DNA of 16,130 nucleotides, from NCBI GenBank assembly GCA_025350775.1, contig JANXXF010000428.1, forward strand, positions 1 to 16,130. Reading direction: 5' to 3'. The notes under the pieces are model-generated. The model did not search any database and had not been told where the DNA came from. It saw only the letters and a program-made list of their open reading frames with translations. Below are positions 6,995-13,848 of this stretch, one piece after another. The DNA is from Actinomycetes bacterium (GTDB taxonomy: Bacteria > Actinomycetota > Thermoleophilia > Gaiellales > Gaiellaceae). Numbering within the stretch: position 1 is the first letter of the stretch; the number at the start of each line of letters is the position of its first letter. Made by a program: the position numbers and the translations under genes.

Positions 6995-8112
6995 AATGGG
7001 TCGTCCGAGCTGTCGGAGTCGTGGCGGTCAGCGCCGTGGCGTTCGTCGCGGTGAAGGCCGACGCGCCCCTACCCGCTTCGCTGGCGCCGCAGGTGTCGCC
7101 GGTGTCGCGCACCCTCGCCGTGTCCGCGGCGCCGCCGTTGTGTACGGGAGAGCGCGACCGGCGAGCGACCTACCGCTGGCCGTTGCGGCCGTTCGACCGC
7201 GAGCACCCCCTGCGCGGCGGCTTCGGCGACCCTCGCACGGTCGAGCGCTCCGACGAGGCGGTGGAAGGCCCGCAAAGCATCGGCTCGTTCACGTTCCACA
7301 ACGGCATCGACATCGTTGCCAGGGATGGGACACCCGTGTACCCGGTCGTCTCGGGCATCGCCGTGATCCGGCACACGCATGAGGTGAGCGTCCACACCGC
7401 CAGCTTCCGGATCTTCCAGTACTGGCACATCGATCCGCGGGTGAGAACGGGGCAGCGGGTGGTCGGCGGCGAGACGATCCTCGGCACCGTGCAGCACGGC
7501 AAGCATCATCTGCACTTCGGCGAGATCTCGTCGATGCGTGCCGTCAACCCCCTGGCGCGAGGCCATCTCGGCCCGTACCGGGACACGGGAGTTCCCTCCG
7601 TCGCGGCGCTGCTGGCTCGCGCCACGAGCGGGCAGGACGTGCCACTCGCCCGGCTCCACGGCAGGATCGAGCTGATCGCCGACGCCCTCGATGCGCAGCC
7701 GCTCAGCTTCGGTGGCCCCTGGTCGGGCAAGCCGGTCTCGCCGGCGCTCGTGCGCTGGCAGCTCGAGCGCAGCGACGGCGCTGTCGTCCGCCCGTGGCGA
7801 ACGGTCGTCGACTTCCGTCTGCACGAGCCGCCGGCGAAGAAGTTCTGGCAGACCTACGCGGCCGGGACGTACCAGAACTTCCCTGTGCTCAGCGACCACT
7901 TCAACTGGGGCAAGCCCGGCCGGTATCTCTACCGGCTGACCCGGGAGCCGATCGACACGCGGACGCTGCCGAACGGCGACTACCGGGTCATCGTCGAGGC
8001 GGGCGACGTATGCGGAAACCGCGGCCGGCTCGTGCAAGGCGTGACCATCGCGAACGGCGACGGGACGGGAACGCGGCTGCCCGCGGCGTTACTTCCGCTT
8101 CGGGCGCGCTGA
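6991..8112 (+). CDS. exported M23 family (LytM-type) peptidase
   Basis: A 373-aa secreted or membrane-anchored protein. The N-terminus has one basic residue pair and a hydrophobic segment (about 4-22) that looks like an uncleaved signal anchor or signal peptide. The M23 fold follows: HNGID (103-107) gives the HxxxD zinc ligands, YWHIDPRVRTGQRV (144-157) holds the conserved catalytic-loop His146, and HHLHFGEI (172-179) gives the HxH ligand pair. All zinc ligands are therefore present, and peptidoglycan endopeptidase activity is plausible. Residues from about 215 to the end form an unrecognised, probably beta-rich C-terminal domain. The last 24 bp overlap the end of the opposite-strand gene at 8089-8424. 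It is probably co-translated with the 44-aa membrane peptide. Confidence 0.85.
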   Translation: MKWVVRAVGVVAVSAVAFVAVKADAPLPASLAPQVSPVSRTLAVSAAPPLCTGERDRRATYRWPLRPFDREHPLRGGFGDPRTVERSDEAVEGPQSIGSFTFHNGIDIVARDGTPVYPVVSGIAVIRHTHEVSVHTASFRIFQYWHIDPRVRTGQRVVGGETILGTVQHGKHHLHFGEISSMRAVNPLARGHLGPYRDTGVPSVAALLARATSGQDVPLARLHGRIELIADALDAQPLSFGGPWSGKPVSPALVRWQLERSDGAVVRPWRTVVDFRLHEPPAKKFWQTYAAGTYQNFPVLSDHFNWGKPGRYLYRLTREPIDTRTLPNGDYRVIVEAGDVCGNRGRLVQGVTIANGDGTGTRLPAALLPLRAR

Positions 8113-8424
8113 GCGCTCGGCCTGCCGGCGCATCGCGCGGCTCGGCAGCGCGTCAGGAGTCGGCATGTCGCCCTTGAGGGCGGCCTGGATTGCCTTCTCG
8201 CGCTTCGCCGGCGGCACCTGCTGGAGCATGTTTCGCAGGTGTTCGAGCTCGGGTGGCAGCTGGCCCTTGGGCGCCGACTGCATCATCTTCATGATGTTCT
8301 TCGCGTACGCGTTGCGCAGGAATGGCAGCTTGAAGATGAACTTCGCGATCGCCTGGCGGATCGGTCCCGGTGGCTTCCGCTCCTTGCGGCGCTTCTTCTT
8401 CTTCTTTCCACCGAACAGGCCCAT
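8089..8424 (-). CDS. small Lys/Arg-rich protein of unknown function
   Basis: A 111-aa, very basic protein. It has a KKKKKRRKERK tract at residues 7-17, a helical middle (PIRQAIAKFIFKLPFLRNAY), a segment PPELEHLRNMLQQVPPAKREKAIQAAL resembling a helical hairpin, and a basic tail (ARPKRK). No known domain was recognised. The charge suggests nucleic-acid, ribosome or membrane-surface binding, but that is inference. The start is supported by a TAGACT -10-like box 9 nt upstream and no Shine-Dalgarno. Its 3' end overlaps the M23 gene tail to tail by 24 bp. Confidence 0.7.
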   Translation of the reverse strand: MGLFGGKKKKKRRKERKPPGPIRQAIAKFIFKLPFLRNAYAKNIMKMMQSAPKGQLPPELEHLRNMLQQVPPAKREKAIQAALKGDMPTPDALPSRAMRRQAERSARPKRK

Positions 8425-8433
8425 CGTCCGACG

Positions 8434-8439
8434 AGTCTA
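8434..8439 (-). promoter_or_regulatory. -10 box TAGACT, near-leaderless promoter
   Basis: On the minus strand TAGACT lies 9 nt before the ATG at 8424, implying a leader of only a few nucleotides. No Shine-Dalgarno is visible. Confidence 0.4.
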
Positions 8440-8465
8440 GCTCAGGCCGCTGCGCCGGTGCCCGT

Positions 8466-8503
8466 AGGGCGGGCGCGGCCGTCTTGACGCCCGCGCCCGC
8501 CCT
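8466..8503 (-). terminator. strong hairpin terminator after the GST-like gene
   Basis: AGGGCGGGCGCGG (8466-8478) and CCGCGCCCGCCCT (8491-8503) form a perfect 13-bp, almost all-GC stem with a 12-nt loop. It starts about 10 nt beyond the stop of the GST-like gene on the minus strand. There is no U-tract. It lies between two minus-strand genes, so it probably ends the GST-like transcript before the promoter of the basic protein. Confidence 0.7.
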
Positions 8504-8513
8504 GTCATAGCCT

Positions 8514-9161
8514 CTAGCTGTCGAACGCCTCGATGCCCTCGGCCTGCAGCGTCCGGACGACGCTCGGCCGCTCGGCGAGGCGCCGGTAGTGCGCGCCCAG
8601 GTTCGGGCGGTCCCAGCCCTTGCGCTCGAGGTTCCGCGACCAGCGCGTGAGCATGAACAGGTAGAGGTCGGCGCCGCTGAACGTGTCGCCGAGCAGGTAC
8701 TGCTTGCCGGCCAGTTCGCTGTCGAGCCAGTCGAACTGGGTGGCGAGAATGCTCTTGGCGCCTTCCTTCACCTGAGCCTGGAGCGCCTCGTCGGCGCTGC
8801 CGCCGATCATCCGGGCGGGGGCGAACATCGCCACGAACTGCGGCTGCACGGTGTTGGTGAGGTGTACGAGCCAGCGGTAGAACAGCGAGCGGTCGTCGCT
8901 GCCAGGCGGCGGGATGACGGCGCTCTGCGGGTAGCGGTCGCCGACGTGCAGGACGATCGCGGCCGACTCGTAGAGGCGGAGGTCGCCGTCGACGAGGGCC
9001 GGGACGCGGCCGTGCGGGTTCAGCTCGAGGTAGTTCGCGGGCGAGACGGTGACGCCGTCCTCGCGCTGGACGCGGACGAGCTCGACGGGGGCGCCGGCCT
9101 CCTCGAAGGCGGCGTGGGCGGCGAGGGCGGCGGAGCCGGGGATGTAGTAGAGAGAGGGCAT
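8514..9161 (-). CDS. glutathione S-transferase-like protein
   Basis: A 215-aa protein with a thioredoxin-fold N-terminal domain (about 1-80) and an all-helical C-terminal domain (about 88-205). GSH-site signatures are GRVPALVDG with cis-Pro54 (51-59) and ESAA at 65-68. The N-terminal YYIPGSAALAAHAAFEEAG (5-23) aligns with the beta-class pattern YYSPGACSLAPHIALEEAG. The catalytic Cys and adjacent Ser of that class are both Ala here; Ser10 could substitute. Most actinobacteria use mycothiol rather than glutathione, so the thiol substrate is open. The start ATG is preceded by TAGCGT with a 7-nt gap, and no Shine-Dalgarno is present. That promoter lies in the short gap after the M20 gene, so the two need not be one operon. 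Confidence 0.85.
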   Translation of the reverse strand: MPSLYYIPGSAALAAHAAFEEAGAPVELVRVQREDGVTVSPANYLELNPHGRVPALVDGDLRLYESAAIVLHVGDRYPQSAVIPPPGSDDRSLFYRWLVHLTNTVQPQFVAMFAPARMIGGSADEALQAQVKEGAKSILATQFDWLDSELAGKQYLLGDTFSGADLYLFMLTRWSRNLERKGWDRPNLGAHYRRLAERPSVVRTLQAEGIEAFDS

Positions 9162-9168
9162 GCGGTGG

Positions 9169-9174
9169 ACGCTA
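9169..9174 (-). promoter_or_regulatory. -10 box TAGCGT of a leaderless promoter
   Basis: On the minus strand TAGCGT is followed by 7 nt and the ATG at 9161 of the GST-like gene. This is ideal spacing for transcription starting on the start codon. Confidence 0.5.
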
Positions 9175-9187
9175 TCAGCGCTGCCGC

Positions 9188-10501
9188 TCACTCCCGTGCG
9201 ATCGACCGCTCGGCGGCGGCGAGCAGGTCGACGAAGCGGTCGACCGCGGCGACCGCGGCTGCGACGTCGTCGCCGGAGACGCTTTCGGCGGGGTTGTGGC
9301 TGATCCCGCCCTTGCAGCGTACGAACAGCATCGAGACGTCGGTGCTGCGGGAGAGCGGGGCGGCATCGTGGCCGGCGCCGGAGGCGAGTCGCGGGGCCGC
9401 CGAGCCGGTCGTCTCCTCGACGGCCTGGCCCAGCAGCTCCTGCAGGCGCGGCGAGAAGGCGACTGCGGCGTTGTCGGTGTGCTGCGCCCAGTCGACAGTG
9501 ACGCCACGGCTCGCGGCGATCGCCTGGGCGAGGGCGGCGAGCGAGGCGACGGCGGCGTGGCGGGTCGCATCGTCGGGATGGCGGAGGTCGAGGCTCGCGA
9601 CGGCGACTCCCGGGATGACGTTGACGGCGCCTGGCTCCACGCTGAGCCGCCCGACGGTGGCCACGAGGCCGTCGCCGGCGAGCCCCTTGGCCTCGACGCC
9701 GAGCGCCCACTCGGCGGCGGCGAGCAGGGCGTCGCGGCGCGCGTCCATCGCCGTCGTGCCGGCATGGCCGGCCTGGCCGCGGAACGTGGCGGTGCAGCGC
9801 GACTGGCCCTGGATCGTGGTGACGACGGCGAGCGGCAGCCCGGCGCGCTCGAGGCGTGTCCCCTGCTCGATGTGCGCCTCGCACCAGCCGAGCAGCTCGC
9901 CGGGGTTGCGCGCGCCCTCGCCGACGCGAGCGGGGTCGCCGCCCATCGCGCGGATCGCCGCCTCCAGGGTGACGCCGTCGGCGTCGGTGAGCGCGAGCTC
10001 CGCGGCGTCCCACCGTCCGGCCCAGACGTGGCTGCCGAGGTACGCGGTGGGGAAGCGCAGCCCCTCCTCGTCGGCGAAGACGACTGCTTCGAGCGCGAAG
10101 GGGAGGGCGCGCCGGCGGCCCGCGTCCGCGCTCGGGCCAGCGTCCGCGCTCGGGCAAGCGTCCGCGCTGTCGCCCGCTCCGCTCCGGGCCGCCGCCTGGT
10201 CGATCGCGAGCAGCACGCCCAGCGGCCCGTCCCAGCGGCCGGCGTCGCGCACGGTGTCCAGGTGTGAGCCCAGCGCGAGCGCAGGCAGACCCGGCCGCTC
10301 GCCCTCGAGACGCCCGATCAGGTTCCCGATCGCGTCCCGGCGCGTTGCCAGGCCCGCCTCACGCATCCACCTCTCCGCGAGCGCCAGCGCGTCGAGCAGC
10401 GCCTGCGAGCCGTAGCGCCGGGTCAGAGCCCCGACCTCCTCGCTGAGGCCTGCGAGCTCCTCGGCTCGGGCGACGATCAGCGCGGCGCGCTCGCTGCTCA
10501 T
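9188..10501 (-). CDS. M20 family amidohydrolase (allantoate / N-carbamoyl-amino-acid hydrolase type)
   Basis: A 437-aa cytoplasmic zinc hydrolase of the hydantoinase/carbamoylase branch of M20, which cleaves N-carbamoyl amino acids, allantoate or ureidoglycolate-type substrates. The bimetal ligands are visible: His80 (LGSHLDTV), Asp91 (RWDGPLGVL), Glu145/Glu146 (ADEEGLRF), His210 (CEAHIEQG) and His402 (SHNPAE). GHAGTT (245-250) belongs to the dimerisation lid domain. Residues 111-129 contain a three-fold SADAGP-type insertion encoded by an 18-bp tandem repeat, just before the FALEAVVFADEE strand; relatives would not be expected to have it. The ATG at 10501 has the Shine-Dalgarno AGGAGG and a TATGCT -10 box. 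The exact substrate is not determined by the sequence. Confidence 0.9.
   Translation of the reverse strand: MSSERAALIVARAEELAGLSEEVGALTRRYGSQALLDALALAERWMREAGLATRRDAIGNLIGRLEGERPGLPALALGSHLDTVRDAGRWDGPLGVLLAIDQAAARSGAGDSADACPSADAGPSADAGRRRALPFALEAVVFADEEGLRFPTAYLGSHVWAGRWDAAELALTDADGVTLEAAIRAMGGDPARVGEGARNPGELLGWCEAHIEQGTRLERAGLPLAVVTTIQGQSRCTATFRGQAGHAGTTAMDARRDALLAAAEWALGVEAKGLAGDGLVATVGRLSVEPGAVNVIPGVAVASLDLRHPDDATRHAAVASLAALAQAIAASRGVTVDWAQHTDNAAVAFSPRLQELLGQAVEETTGSAAPRLASGAGHDAAPLSRSTDVSMLFVRCKGGISHNPAESVSGDDVAAAVAAVDRFVDLLAAAERSIARE
10122..10175. repeat. 18-bp tandem repeat, three copies, inside the M20 hydrolase gene
   Basis: The unit GCGTCCGCGCTCGGGCCA occurs at 10122-10139 and with one change at 10140-10157. 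A third copy at 10158-10175 shares its first 11 bases. The period is a multiple of three, so the hydrolase frame is kept and gains SADACP/SADAGP/SADAG repeats in a surface-loop position. Confidence 0.9.
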
Positions 10502-10505
10502 GGTG

Positions 10506-10511
10506 CCTCCT
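10506..10511 (-). promoter_or_regulatory. Shine-Dalgarno AGGAGG of the M20 hydrolase gene
   Basis: AGGAGG on the minus strand, 4 nt before the ATG at 10501. It fixes the start codon. Confidence 0.75.
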
Positions 10512-10548
10512 GGGTGGCGCTGGCCGGCGGGGACGGTGAAGGCTGGCG

Positions 10549-10554
10549 AGCATA
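10549..10554 (-). promoter_or_regulatory. -10 box TATGCT upstream of the M20 hydrolase
   Basis: TATGCT on the minus strand, about 47 nt before the M20 start codon, would give a leader of roughly 40 nt carrying the AGGAGG site. No convincing -35 box is seen. Confidence 0.4.
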
Positions 10555-10576
10555 GCGCCGGCGGCGCGCCCGGGGG

Positions 10577-10816
10577 TCAGACGGCCGGGGCTTTGCGCGG
10601 CGGCGCGCTGCTGAACCAGGCGAGCACGAGCGCTGCCAGCCCGACCACGAATGCCGCGACACCGTGCTTGACATGGTGGCGCGACGAGCCGGCCTCGTGT
10701 CCGGGGAAGAACCCGGGCAGCCCGCTCGCGGGCTCGATCCAGTAGACCACGGCGATCACGATCAGGGCGATGCCGGCGGCTGCGGCGGCCGCTGCGATGA
10801 GTCTCTTCTGCGTCAT
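10577..10816 (-). CDS. small two-helix membrane protein of unknown function
   Basis: A 79-aa protein with two transmembrane helices: residues about 5-26 (LIAAAAAAAGIALIVIAVVY) and about 53-71 (AAFVVGLAALVLAWF). They are joined by a loop IEPASGLPGFFPGHEAGSSRHHVKHG that holds several His residues. The ATG at 10816 is preferred over the TTG at 10834 because AAGGA (10824-10828) lies 7 nt upstream. The Pro/Gly/His loop looks conserved, and I have an impression of similar small actinobacterial membrane proteins, but I cannot name a family. It is divergent from uppP with 144 bp between the starts. Confidence 0.75.
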   Translation of the reverse strand: MTQKRLIAAAAAAAGIALIVIAVVYWIEPASGLPGFFPGHEAGSSRHHVKHGVAAFVVGLAALVLAWFSSAPPRKAPAV

Positions 10817-10946
10817 GTCTCCATCCTTGCTCAACGTCCGGTCGGAAGAGCCGCGTTCGATTGAGTTGGCGTTAAGCGCCCACCAGAGTTCCGTACAGAA
10901 GCAGGGGTGCGGCCGGGCCTAGCCGAGGTCGCTCCGGCCGGGTCTG

Positions 10947-10952
10947 TAGGCT
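10947..10952 (+). promoter_or_regulatory. -10 box TAGGCT of the uppP promoter
   Basis: TAGGCT followed by 8 nt and the GTG at 10961, with no Shine-Dalgarno. A leaderless or near-leaderless transcript is likely. Confidence 0.5.
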
Positions 10953-10960
10953 CGGTCGCC

Positions 10961-11848
10961 GTGATCTCCTATTTCCAGGCCGTTATCCTCGGCCTCCTGC
11001 AGGGCGCCAGCGAGCTCTTCCCGATCTCCAGCCTGGGCCACAGCGTCATCCTGCCCCGCCTCGTGGGCTGGCACATCCGCCAGAACGACGCGTTCTTCAT
11101 CACGTTCCTCGTCGCCACGCATCTCGCCACGGCGCTCGTGCTGCTCGGCTTCTTCTGGCGTGACTGGGTGCGCATCGTCAAGGGTCTCGGGCGCAGCCTT
11201 CGCGACCGCGGCATCGCCGCCGGCGACTCGGACGCGAAGCTCGCCTGGCTGCTCATCGTCGGCACGATCCCGGCGGGCCTGCTCGGGCTGCTGCTCGAGC
11301 ATCCGCTGCGCCAGGCGTTCGCGTCGGCGCAGTCGGCATCGATCTTCCTCGCGCTCAACGGTCTGCTGCTCTATGGCGCCGAGCGTCTCCGCCGCCGCGC
11401 ACCCGACGCGACGGCTGCCCTCGCGCTGCACGGCGTCGACGGCAGCGACGCCGACGCGCGCATCACCGCCAGGCTGACCTGGCGCTCCGCCGTCGGCATC
11501 GGCACCGCGCAGGCACTGGCGTTGATCCCCGGCTTCTCGCGCTCGGGCGCCACGATGGGCGGAGGGCTGCTCGCAGGCCTCTCGAACGAGGACGCGGCGC
11601 GCTACGGCTTCCTGCTCGCCACGCCGATCATCGGCGCCGCCGCTGTTCTCAAGCTGCCCGATCTCTTCGGGCCGGCGGGCAACGGCCTCCGCGGCCAGGC
11701 GCTCGTCGGCGCGGTTTGCTCGGCGGTCACGGCGTACATCGCGGTGCGCTTCCTGATGCGCTTCTTCGCGACGAATCGGCTGACGCCGTTCGCGGGCTAC
11801 TGCCTCGCGGCGGGCATTGCCGCGAGCATCTACTTCGCGATCCAATAG
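10961..11848 (+). CDS. uppP: undecaprenyl-diphosphatase
   Basis: A 295-aa polytopic membrane enzyme that dephosphorylates undecaprenyl pyrophosphate to recycle the lipid carrier for peptidoglycan and other surface polymers; such enzymes also confer bacitracin resistance (BacA family). The first signature QGASELFPISSLGH (14-27) carries Glu18, Ser23/Ser24 and His27. The second, PGFSRSGATM (190-199), carries the catalytic Arg194. Several hydrophobic helices are evident throughout, and the length is as usual for the family. GTG at 10961 was chosen because the family begins a few residues before the QG(A/L)SE motif and a -10 box sits 8 nt upstream. Between the two motifs (about 143-172) there is a longer hydrophilic loop. 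Confidence 0.95.
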   Translation: MISYFQAVILGLLQGASELFPISSLGHSVILPRLVGWHIRQNDAFFITFLVATHLATALVLLGFFWRDWVRIVKGLGRSLRDRGIAAGDSDAKLAWLLIVGTIPAGLLGLLLEHPLRQAFASAQSASIFLALNGLLLYGAERLRRRAPDATAALALHGVDGSDADARITARLTWRSAVGIGTAQALALIPGFSRSGATMGGGLLAGLSNEDAARYGFLLATPIIGAAAVLKLPDLFGPAGNGLRGQALVGAVCSAVTAYIAVRFLMRFFATNRLTPFAGYCLAAGIAASIYFAIQ

Positions 11849-11886
11849 CGGCGCGAGCATCGCCCCGGGAGCGCGGTGCCGGAGAG

Positions 11887-11909
11887 GCCGCACGCCGGTC
11901 GGCTGCGGC
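11887..11909 (+). terminator. hairpin after uppP
   Basis: GCCGCA (11887-11892) pairs with TGCGGC (11904-11909). The stem continues by three more pairs past a bulged C, around a 4-nt loop. It lies 38 nt beyond the uppP stop and before the next gene's -10 box. No U-tract. Confidence 0.45.
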
Positions 11910-11922
11910 GGCCGGGGCGTGA

Positions 11923-11928
11923 CAGAAT
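11923..11928 (+). promoter_or_regulatory. -10 box CAGAAT, leaderless promoter of the double-hydrolase gene
   Basis: CAGAAT is followed by 7 nt and the ATG at 11936. It differs from TANAAT only at the first base. No Shine-Dalgarno precedes the start. Confidence 0.4.
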
Positions 11929-11935
11929 CAGCGCC

Positions 11936-13708
11936 ATGCCCGCGCATCGTGTCACCCGCCACTTCGTCAACGTCGACGACCGCCAGGTCCACTACCGTCG
12001 CGTCGGCCAGGGCCCAGCCGTCCTCCTCGTGCACGAGACCCCGATGACTGGGGTGATGCTGCTGCCGCTTGCACACAAGCTTGCCGCGCTCGGGATGACG
12101 GCAATCGCGCTCGACACGCCGGGCTACGGCATCTCCGACAAGCTCCCGCAGCCACGGTGGCCCGACTACCCGATGATCGAGGACTACGCCGATTCGCTCG
12201 TCGAGACGATCCCAGCGCTGGGTATGGAGAAGGCACACATCTACGGCTCGCACACGGGCGCGCTGATCGTCCTCGAGGCTGGCCTGCGGCACCCGCGCGG
12301 CCTCGGCTCGGTGGTGGTGGATGGCGTCCCGATCTTCGGGCGAGAGCTGGCGATCGCGCTCGTGAGCGACGTCAACATCCCGCTCTACCCGCGCCTGCAG
12401 AATGGCACGCACCTGTTGCAGCTGTGGCACCGCTACCGCGACCACATCATGTACTGGCCGTGGTGGAATTTGCGCGGCGACGCGCGGCTGCCGTTCGCGC
12501 TGCCCAGCGCGCGCTGGCTGCAGGATCGCTGGCTCGACTGGATCCTCGCTGGGGACACGTATGCGCGCAGCTACCACGGCGCGTTCCGCTTCGAGTGCGA
12601 CCAGGCGCTACTGAAGACGCAGGCCCGCACTGTTCTCTCGGCGCACGACGGCGACTTCCTCAAATGGGGCATGGAGAGCCTGCCGAAGCGGCTGCTCAAG
12701 CGTGTCGACTACGCGCGCATGACGCACGACCAGCATGCGCCGTGGCTGGTGAAGTGGCTCGGCAAGGATCCGCTGCCCGCCGCACCGCCGGCACCTGAGC
12801 CGACACCGCTCGCCGGGCGCATCTCCCGCACCTACGCCTCGGACGGTGCGCGGCAGCTGCTGGTGCGCCGCCAGGCGGACGGCGCGGGCCGGCCGCTGGT
12901 GATGATCCCAGACGCTCCCGACTCCGGCTCCGGGCTGCGCCCGCTGCTGGCGGAGCTCGCGCGTACCCGCCCGGTGCACGCGATCGACACAGCAGGCAAC
13001 GGCGGCTCCGACCCGCTCACGAAGAAGGAGCCCGCGGTCGCCGATTACGTCGCGTCGTACGTTCGCGCGATCCGCTCGCTGGGGCTCAGCGAGATCGACC
13101 TGTACGGCCACGGCACAGGTGCAGTGATAGCACTCGAGATAGCACTTGCGTTGCCGCGGCAGGTGGGCAAGCTCGTGCTCGACGGGTACCCGCTGCACGC
13201 GGCGGAGGCGCGCAAGCGGCTGCTCGCGCACCCGCACGTCTCGCTCGAGCCCGAGAGCGACGGAACGCACCTGCAGCGCGCCTGGACGATGGTGCGCGAT
13301 CACGAGCTCCACTTCCCCTGGTTCGACCGTGTTCCCGCCGCCCAGCGGCACCTCGACGTCTCGTCGGCCGACGAGCTGCACCGGCGCACGCTGGAGGTGC
13401 TGAAGTCGCTCGACACCTACGACCTGGCGCCGCGAGCCACCTGGGCCCATCCGCTGGAGGCGCGCCTGCCGCTCGCCGGCGCCGCCCTGCCGACCCTGGC
13501 GGTCGCCGGCTCCCGCGACGTCGCCGCCTCGCTCGTCAAGGACGTCGCCCGCCTCAGTGGGGGCACGGCCGCCGCGCTGCCCGACGATTCGGCCGGCGCC
13601 GCCGAGGTCATCGCGCGCTTCCTCGACGGAACCGCGGCCGACGCCGTGAAGGCAGCGAAGCGTCTCGCCACAAAGCCGCAGCCGCCGCGCCACTGGACGC
13701 TGCCGTAG
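11936..13708 (+). CDS. tandem-duplicated alpha/beta-hydrolase-fold protein lacking both serine nucleophiles
   Basis: A 590-aa fusion of two alpha/beta-hydrolase domains (about 1-285 and 305-570) joined by a Pro-rich linker (PAAPPAPEPTPLAG). The halves are duplicates. LDTPGYGISD (59-68) matches IDTAGNGGSD (350-359). NGTHLLQLWHRYRDHIMYWPWW (156-177) matches DGTHLQRAWTMVRDHELHFPWF (442-463). The nucleophile elbow GxSxG is GSHTG (104-108) in the first half and GHGTG (391-395) in the second, so the catalytic serine is His106 and Gly393. HTG-type elbows occur in a branch of hydrolase-like proteins, but a Ser-His-Asp esterase mechanism is excluded in both halves. It may use another chemistry or be a binding protein. 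No signal peptide. The start is supported by a -10 box 7 nt upstream. Confidence 0.85.
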   Translation: MPAHRVTRHFVNVDDRQVHYRRVGQGPAVLLVHETPMTGVMLLPLAHKLAALGMTAIALDTPGYGISDKLPQPRWPDYPMIEDYADSLVETIPALGMEKAHIYGSHTGALIVLEAGLRHPRGLGSVVVDGVPIFGRELAIALVSDVNIPLYPRLQNGTHLLQLWHRYRDHIMYWPWWNLRGDARLPFALPSARWLQDRWLDWILAGDTYARSYHGAFRFECDQALLKTQARTVLSAHDGDFLKWGMESLPKRLLKRVDYARMTHDQHAPWLVKWLGKDPLPAAPPAPEPTPLAGRISRTYASDGARQLLVRRQADGAGRPLVMIPDAPDSGSGLRPLLAELARTRPVHAIDTAGNGGSDPLTKKEPAVADYVASYVRAIRSLGLSEIDLYGHGTGAVIALEIALALPRQVGKLVLDGYPLHAAEARKRLLAHPHVSLEPESDGTHLQRAWTMVRDHELHFPWFDRVPAAQRHLDVSSADELHRRTLEVLKSLDTYDLAPRATWAHPLEARLPLAGAALPTLAVAGSRDVAASLVKDVARLSGGTAAALPDDSAGAAEVIARFLDGTAADAVKAAKRLATKPQPPRHWTLP

Positions 13709-13710
13709 CC

Positions 13711-13848
13711 TCGGCGGCGCGTGGGCTCTGGGCCGGCGTCGACGTCGGCGGCGAGAGGAAGGGCTTCCACCTCGCCATGGTGGACGGCGCGCGGCTCGTC
13801 GACGTGCGCGCAATCGTGGCGCTCGCTGCCGTAGGCTTCCGCGAATGA
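13711..13848 (+). pseudogene. truncated 5' remnant of a DUF429 (RNase H-like fold) gene
   Basis: One frame across the gap between the double hydrolase and the DUF4272 gene encodes LWAGVDVGGERKGFHLAMVD followed by GARLVDVRAIVALAAVGFRE and a TGA (13846-13848). GVDVGGxRKGFHxAxxD is the characteristic N-terminus of DUF429 proteins, which run to about 230 residues. Only about 40 codons remain, and no ATG, GTG or TTG start is in place ahead of the motif. The likely explanation is deletion of most of the gene, with its remnant now carrying the promoter of the next gene. Its TGA overlaps the ATG of the DUF4272 gene (ATGA). Confidence 0.6.
13832..13837 (+). promoter_or_regulatory. -10 box TAGGCT of a leaderless promoter
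   Basis: TAGGCT is followed by 7 nt and the ATG at 13845 of the DUF4272 gene. It is the same hexamer as before uppP. No Shine-Dalgarno. Confidence 0.5.

Noticed and set aside
8589..10415. 608-aa plus-strand open frame opposite the GST-like and M20 genes
   Set aside because: Spans two real genes in antisense, has no domain motif, and its composition is Ser/Ala/Arg-rich shadow coding.
10919..12577. 552-aa minus-strand open frame opposite uppP and the double hydrolase
   Set aside because: Antisense to two well-supported genes; composition is Arg/Asp/Val-rich with no motif.
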